Source of the DNA: an uncultured Eubacterium sp.
GTDB lineage: Bacteria; Bacillota; Clostridia; Lachnospirales; Lachnospiraceae
Direction of reading: 5' to 3'
Length of the DNA: 64,000 nt
Assembly: GCA_910584645.1 (NCBI GenBank)
Contig: CAJUAU010000002.1
Coordinates: forward strand, 182,064-246,063
Part shown: positions 59,626-64,000 of the stretch, one piece after another
Layout of the letters: each line of letters starts with the position of its first letter
Position numbering within the stretch: position 1 is the stretch's first letter
Made by a program: the position numbers and the translations under genes
Notes under the pieces: model-generated
Seen by the model: the letters and a program-made list of their open reading frames with translations, nothing else
Database searches by the model: none
What the model was told of the DNA's origin: nothing

Positions 59626-60033
59626 TTAGTCCAAAAAGCGCATCTTATTTTCACTCGGTCCCTTCTTGACTGGTGCTGCCGCCACCGGGCGGTTCATCCC
59701 TGCAGCATCCTTGAGACCACTGGACAGTTTATCTTTACATGATTTGCAAAAACGTCCTGTCTTAATTAGAGTACCACAATTCTCGCATTCAATTCCCACT
59801 GGTGAATCCTCAGAAAAACACAGTCTTTCTTCTTTCACCCAGCGCTTGATCTGACGGATCGATACATCCATCTCTTCCGCCAGTTCATTGATCCCGATCT
59901 TTGGATGATCATACACATATTTTTTCACTTCTGTAAATTTTTCATCCATTTTTTTTACACACTGCGGACAAATTCTTGATCCACTGATATAATTAAAAAT
60001 TTTACCGCAGCTTTTACATGTGATCACTTCCAT
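59626..60033 (-). CDS. yvyF: YvyF-like flagellar operon zinc-ribbon protein
   Basis: 135 residues with two treble-clef/ribbon pairs: CKSCGKIF...CPQC near the N-terminus and CENCGTLI...CKSC in the middle, joined by a helix-turn-helix-like segment (INELAEEMDVSIRQIKRWVK). In Bacillus the orthologue lies between comFC and flgM; here comFC is also next to it. Role in flagellar gene expression is inferred from synteny. Confidence 0.85.
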   Translation of the reverse strand: MEVITCKSCGKIFNYISGSRICPQCVKKMDEKFTEVKKYVYDHPKIGINELAEEMDVSIRQIKRWVKEERLCFSEDSPVGIECENCGTLIKTGRFCKSCKDKLSSGLKDAAGMNRPVAAAPVKKGPSENKMRFLD

Positions 60034-60075
60034 ACCATCTACCTGCCTTCCTCCATGCCTATAAATGTCATGGTA

Positions 60076-60786
60076 TTAGTCTCCCCTGCCTATACAGAGA
60101 CAGAGAAAATATATTCTGTCAGTTCCTGCCTCTTTTAATGCTTTTCCACAGGCCTCCAACGTGGCGCCTGTCGTATAGATATCATCCACCAGCAGCACCT
60201 TCCGATATGGTCTGCCGGTCTGAATGACGCCAAAGCTCCTCTGAAGATTTTCTATCCGCGCCCTCACATCAAGTCCCTTTTGCGGTTTTGTGTTTTCCAT
60301 ACGGATCAGATAATCTCCCAACACAGGAATCCCCAGTTCCATTCCAATCTGTGCCGCCATGTATTCTGCCTGGTTAAACCCCCGGAAGCGAAGCTTCTTT
60401 TTATGCACTGGCACCGGAAGGATCACTTCCGGCGAAAGTCCTTTGACCCAGGTACCATATCTTTTGACGAGTTCTCCGGCAAAATAAGCGCCACATGAAA
60501 GTTCTCCGCCATATTTAAAATTCGCAATGGCAGTCTGCATCATGCGGTCATAAGAATACAATGCCATTCCCTTCTTCACATAGAAGTTTTTTCCCCGGCA
60601 GTCTCCGCACAGCTCTTCTTCGGATATCTCCAGAGATTTGGAACAACGTTTACAACGAGGTTCTGTTACAGGGTGAAGCTGCCTTCGGCAGGCACTGCAC
60701 AATGCCCCTGTCCCCCTCTTTTTCAAAATGTCATGGCATATGATGCATTTATCCGGAAATACTGCTTCCAGAAATAAATTCCACAA
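60076..60786 (-). CDS. comFC: ComFC-type phosphoribosyltransferase-like competence protein
   Basis: 236 residues: N-terminal zinc motif (CIICHDIL ... CSACRRQL) with a second CKRC/CGDC pair, then a PRTase fold with PVHKKKLRFRGFNQAEYMA and the PRPP loop VLLVDDIYTTGATLEACGKA. ComFC assists uptake or handling of transforming DNA in Bacillus. The overall match to the family is strong. Confidence 0.93.
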   Translation of the reverse strand: MWNLFLEAVFPDKCIICHDILKKRGTGALCSACRRQLHPVTEPRCKRCSKSLEISEEELCGDCRGKNFYVKKGMALYSYDRMMQTAIANFKYGGELSCGAYFAGELVKRYGTWVKGLSPEVILPVPVHKKKLRFRGFNQAEYMAAQIGMELGIPVLGDYLIRMENTKPQKGLDVRARIENLQRSFGVIQTGRPYRKVLLVDDIYTTGATLEACGKALKEAGTDRIYFLCLCIGRGD

Positions 60787-60836
60787 AATTACCCCTTTCC
60801 ACAGGGCAAACCGCTCATTATTATTTTACCAGAGAT

Positions 60837-63092
60837 TTAGTGGTATTGCAATTCTTTTAAACGAATTTCCAATGTGGAATATCTTTTTTGCTCGGATTTA
60901 TTGCTGATCATATCGTAAACTGCCTTTTTGCTCCCCACAATTGTCACACACTGCCTGCCCCTTGTAACCGCTGTATACAAAAGATTGCGGTTCATCAGCA
61001 CCCTGGGACCTCCCATCAGAGGAATGACCACTGCCGGATACTCGCTTCCCTGGGATTTATGGATGGTGATGGCATATGCCAGTTCCAGCTCATCCATATC
61101 CCCGGATCCATAAGTGACCAGCTTTTCTTCATCAAAGGCTACGGTTAATTCTTTATTGAACAGATCAACCTGGCGGATCACACCGCAGTCACCGTTAAAC
61201 ACACCGGTGCCCTCTTCGATGACCACACCGTGAAATCCCTCCACCCTCCAGGGCATCTGATAGTTGTTTTTGATCTGCATCACTTTATCGCCCTCACGGA
61301 AAATAGTGCCATGGACTTCCAGCTGTGGTTTTCCCTCCCGCTCCGGATTCAGATATTTCTGCAGGATCTGATTGCATCGGATCACCCCCAGATCCCCTTT
61401 TTTCATCGGTGTCAGCACCTGTACATCAAAGGGAGTGCAATCGGTGTACCTCGGCATCTTATCCCTCACCAGCCAGAGCATTACCTCCAGAACGCCGTGA
61501 CTGTCTTCTCTTTCCAGGCAGAAAAAGTCCTGGCTTTTATTGTCCAGAGCAATGGGTTCTCCGTGATTGATCCGGTGGGCATTGACTACAATATCACTTT
61601 CCGCCGCCTGGCGGAAGATCCGCTCCAGCCTCACCACACTGCAGCAGCCGGAGCTGATAATATCCTTCAGTACATTACCTGGTCCCACACTGGGCAGCTG
61701 GTTTACGTCCCCCACCAGGATCAGTCTTGTTCCCACAGAAACCGCTTTCAAAAGACTGGTGAAAAGATAAATGTCCACCATGGACATCTCATCGATGATC
61801 ACCACATCTGCCTCCAGGGGATTCCACTCATTCCGTTCAAATACTCCCTGGCCCTCCGCCTCCGAAAAAGAAGCTTCATTTTCTGTCATTCCGGCACCAT
61901 TGTACAGGAGCATCCGGTGAATGGTCTGGGTCTCCCTGCCGGTGGTCTCACTCATCCGCTTGGCAGCCCGTCCCGTGGGCGCCGCAAGCAGAATCGTCTG
62001 GCCCTGGGATTCCAAAAGCTTGATGATCATATTGATGGTGGTAGTTTTTCCCGTTCCCGGCCCCCCGGTCACCACCAGCAGTCCATGGCTCATGGACTCC
62101 CTGACAGCCAGCACCTGCTGCTCTTCCAGTTCGATCTCCGACTCCTTCTGGAGTTTTTTGATCACCCGGTCCAGGGAATCGTCATACTCCGCCGATACGT
62201 TTTCGATGTCCAGAAGCATTCTGGCACAATTCATTTCATTATAATAGAGATTGGGAAGATAGATCTTTTCTCCGTCCCGGATCACACTCCTATCTATCTC
62301 CATTTCCTCGGTCATCCGCATGAGACGCTCTACACCCACACCTAGAAACTCCACGCAGTTGCGGTACAAAAGTTCCTCCGGCATATAAATATGCCCGGAA
62401 TTGCTTCCCAGCCCCAGTACATACAGGATCCCGGCGCGGATCCGGTAATCCGAGTCCATATCCAGGCCGGTCCTCATGGCGATGCCGTCGGCAATGCGGA
62501 ATCCCACTCCCCGGATATCCTCCGCCAGCTTATAAGGATTATGTTTTACCACATCATACAGCTCTTCCCGGTAAGTCTTGTAAATCTTTACCGCCAGCTG
62601 GTTGCTGATTCCATATTGCTGTAAAAACAGGAGAGCATTCCGCATCTCCCTCTTCTCTTCAAACTGTCCGGCGATATCCCGTGCTTTTTTCTCGCTGATC
62701 CCCTTGACCTCGCTGAGACGTTCCGGCTCTTTCTCAATGATCTCAAAGGTTTTGTCACCGAACTTATCTGTGATACGCTTTGCCAGCCCGCCGCCGATGC
62801 CTTTGATCGCCCCGGAAGCCAGATATCTCTGCATGGAGATCACATCATCAGGATCCCTGCTCTCACTGCTTTCTACTTTGAACTGTTCGTGATATGTAGG
62901 ATGTTTTACGATACTGCCCCGCAGCAGCATGTATTCCCCCTCATTAATAAAGGGAAATACACCCACACAGGTCTCCAGCACTTCACCCCCGTCGTTTTCA
63001 CAGGCAAATTCAAAGACTGTATATCCATTTTCCACATTGCGGTAAATAATATGCTCCACATATCCCTTCCGCTCTTCCATAGTAATCCCCAT
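60837..63092 (-). CDS. recD2: RecD2-type ATP-dependent DNA helicase
   Basis: 751 residues. N-terminal helix-hairpin-helix region (GAIKGIGGGLAKRI, SEVKGISEKKARDI) of RecD2, then the SF1B helicase: Walker A VVTGGPGTGKTTTINMI, Walker B DVVIIDEMSMVDI, motif III LILVGDVNQLPSVGPG and motif VI AITIHKSQGSEYPAVVIPL, ending in VTRGRQCVTIVGSK. A 5'-3' helicase not tied to RecBC. ATG 63092 has GGAGG very close; ATG 63080 with GGGGAT is also possible. Confidence 0.95.
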   Translation of the reverse strand: MGITMEERKGYVEHIIYRNVENGYTVFEFACENDGGEVLETCVGVFPFINEGEYMLLRGSIVKHPTYHEQFKVESSESRDPDDVISMQRYLASGAIKGIGGGLAKRITDKFGDKTFEIIEKEPERLSEVKGISEKKARDIAGQFEEKREMRNALLFLQQYGISNQLAVKIYKTYREELYDVVKHNPYKLAEDIRGVGFRIADGIAMRTGLDMDSDYRIRAGILYVLGLGSNSGHIYMPEELLYRNCVEFLGVGVERLMRMTEEMEIDRSVIRDGEKIYLPNLYYNEMNCARMLLDIENVSAEYDDSLDRVIKKLQKESEIELEEQQVLAVRESMSHGLLVVTGGPGTGKTTTINMIIKLLESQGQTILLAAPTGRAAKRMSETTGRETQTIHRMLLYNGAGMTENEASFSEAEGQGVFERNEWNPLEADVVIIDEMSMVDIYLFTSLLKAVSVGTRLILVGDVNQLPSVGPGNVLKDIISSGCCSVVRLERIFRQAAESDIVVNAHRINHGEPIALDNKSQDFFCLEREDSHGVLEVMLWLVRDKMPRYTDCTPFDVQVLTPMKKGDLGVIRCNQILQKYLNPEREGKPQLEVHGTIFREGDKVMQIKNNYQMPWRVEGFHGVVIEEGTGVFNGDCGVIRQVDLFNKELTVAFDEEKLVTYGSGDMDELELAYAITIHKSQGSEYPAVVIPLMGGPRVLMNRNLLYTAVTRGRQCVTIVGSKKAVYDMISNKSEQKRYSTLEIRLKELQYH

Positions 63093-63097
63093 TCCTC

Positions 63098-63123
63098 CAA
63101 AAAGGCGCCCTGTACAGGGCGCC
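63098..63123 (-). terminator. Terminator of the flagellar rod operon
   Basis: Perfect 20-bp palindrome GGCGCCCTGTACAGGGCGCC, followed on the minus strand by TTTTTGG, between the FlgJ-like gene and recD2. Confidence 0.85.
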
Positions 63124-63209
63124 AGTTATTCCATTATGTTACCGCCAGCCTGATGCTGCAGACCGGTTTATTACTAGCTATCAAAAAAGTGTCAGAACCA
63201 CTTCCACAT

Positions 63210-63581
63210 CTATTCTTCCGTCGTGGTGAGCCCCATGTTTCTAGCCATGGAATCATAGAGAGTCTGGGCGATTCCCAGTCCATTGCCTGTCGATACCATA
63301 TTCTCCGCCAGTGCCTGATACATATTGTCACTGAACATGTCGACATACTCGCCGCCCTCTTCTTCTTCATCACTAAATACCTTCGCCGTCTTTTCCATGG
63401 TCTGGAACATTTTCTGCAGAAGATAGGTCTCAAACTGCTCACATGCTGACATCATCTCTTCGTCTGTTCCGGCATCCTGGATCTGATCTGTGAGCCGGTT
63501 CGCAGCAGCACCCGTCAGGGAATCTGCCCCTATGGAAGAACCTAACAGAGCACTATTTAAATTATTTACGGATAAAGACAT
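63210..63581 (-). CDS. FlgJ-like flagellar rod-binding protein
   Basis: 123 residues corresponding to the N-terminal rod-binding domain of FlgJ only: ACEQFETYLLQKMFQTMEKT, then YVDMFSDNMYQALAENM and GIAQTLYDSMARNMGL. No peptidoglycan-hydrolase domain, as is usual in Firmicutes. It follows flgG by 13 bp, and is the last gene before a terminator. Confidence 0.9.
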   Translation of the reverse strand: MSLSVNNLNSALLGSSIGADSLTGAAANRLTDQIQDAGTDEEMMSACEQFETYLLQKMFQTMEKTAKVFSDEEEEGGEYVDMFSDNMYQALAENMVSTGNGLGIAQTLYDSMARNMGLTTTEE

Positions 63582-63594
63582 AAGCTATCCCTCC

Positions 63595-64000
63595 TTATGA
63601 TCTGAGGTTGTTCGCCTGCTGAAGCATCTCATCGGATGCTGTGATCGCTTTGGAATTCATTTCATAGGCACGCTGGGCAACGATCATATTGACCATCTCA
63701 TCCACAGCCTGTACGTTGGATCCTTCGAGACGCCCCGACACGATCTTAGACCCCAGCTGATCTGCTGTAGTCGTAATTACCGCTCCGGAAGCCGGAGATT
63801 CTTTCATAATTGTATCCATGGTCCGGTCCAGACCCGCTGGGTTTGGGAATCTGGCAAGTCCGATCTGTATCCCCATCAGCTGGGCATTGTTCGTTTCATC
63901 CGGATACATGAAGTTACCATATACGTCTACCGTCAGCTTGGAAGAATCAATATTTTCCGGGAAGGTAATCGGCTGTCCATTAGCCGCGATCACAGGATGA
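63595..64000 (-). CDS. flgG: Flagellar distal rod protein FlgG, C-terminal part
   Basis: The visible ~135 residues are the C-terminus of a hook-basal-body rod protein: LDRTMDTIMKESPASG, then LEGSNVQAVDEMVNMIVAQR and AYEMNSKAITASDEML, the FlgG C-terminal signature. The N-terminus is beyond 64000. FlgG forms the distal rod; FlgF is an alternative but less likely. Confidence 0.9.
   Translation of the reverse strand, partial: HPVIAANGQPITFPENIDSSKLTVDVYGNFMYPDETNNAQLMGIQIGLARFPNPAGLDRTMDTIMKESPASGAVITTTADQLGSKIVSGRLEGSNVQAVDEMVNMIVAQRAYEMNSKAITASDEMLQQANNLRS

Overview
The window looks like a chromosomal segment of a motile, spore-forming, fibre-degrading Clostridia, most likely a Lachnospiraceae relative. 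This rests on gene content: spoVAD/spoVAE, a yvyF-comFC-recD2-flagellar rod cluster, xylan-directed GH115 and GH43 enzymes with uxaC, an agr-type quorum-sensing cassette, and many strong AGGAGG ribosome sites. No rRNA, tRNA, CRISPR array, insertion sequence or prophage gene was recognised.

Layout. 1-6.2 kb (minus strand): the N-terminal part of a secreted Ig-like protein with 42-bp coding repeats, then a polysaccharide deacetylase, glucuronate isomerase (uxaC) and GH115 alpha-glucuronidase. 6.2-17 kb (minus): a six-gene exporter operon (three successive lipoprotein adaptors, a large FtsX-like permease, two ATPases) preceded by a BlaI repressor and an M56 (BlaR1-like) protease with a non-penicillin-binding sensor domain. 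17-20 kb: a GH13 glycosidase and an AI-2E family exporter. 20-23 kb: agrB and a small agrD on the plus strand facing an AgrC-like kinase and AgrA-like LytTR regulator on the minus strand; the predicted signal peptide carries Ser instead of Cys at the ring position. 23-24 kb: two XRE regulators.

24-36.4 kb is the most unusual region. It holds two operons for secreted small proteins and ABC transport. One contains a tandemly duplicated peptide-plus-permease pair, and the other a peptide, a lipoprotein, a permease and an ATPase. A PadR operon lies between them. Both peptide operons begin with homologous upstream regions of about 200 bp. Each copy has a TTGACA promoter with a palindrome, a short leader ORF with an ideal ribosome site and a conserved IEKS(V/A)LFIW end, and a covarying hairpin. 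On the opposite strand of each copy a promoter and U-run would give a roughly 60-nt antisense RNA, with identical promoter-to-hairpin spacing. This is the best candidate for an undescribed system.

36.5-44 kb (minus): a secreted multidomain GH43 enzyme, spoVAE, spoVAD, a fused secDF and tadA. 44.1-53.6 kb (plus): an Mrp/Mbh-like cation/proton antiporter operon in the order of the antiporter half of archaeal membrane-bound hydrogenases, but with four large antiporter-like subunits and no hydrogenase genes. 53.6-57.3 kb (plus): prmA, an ECF sigma factor and a membrane-anchored beta-propeller protein that may be its anti-sigma factor. 57.4-64 kb (minus): a family 2 glycosyltransferase, glf, yvyF, comFC, recD2, a FlgJ-like rod protein and the end of flgG, cut by the window edge.
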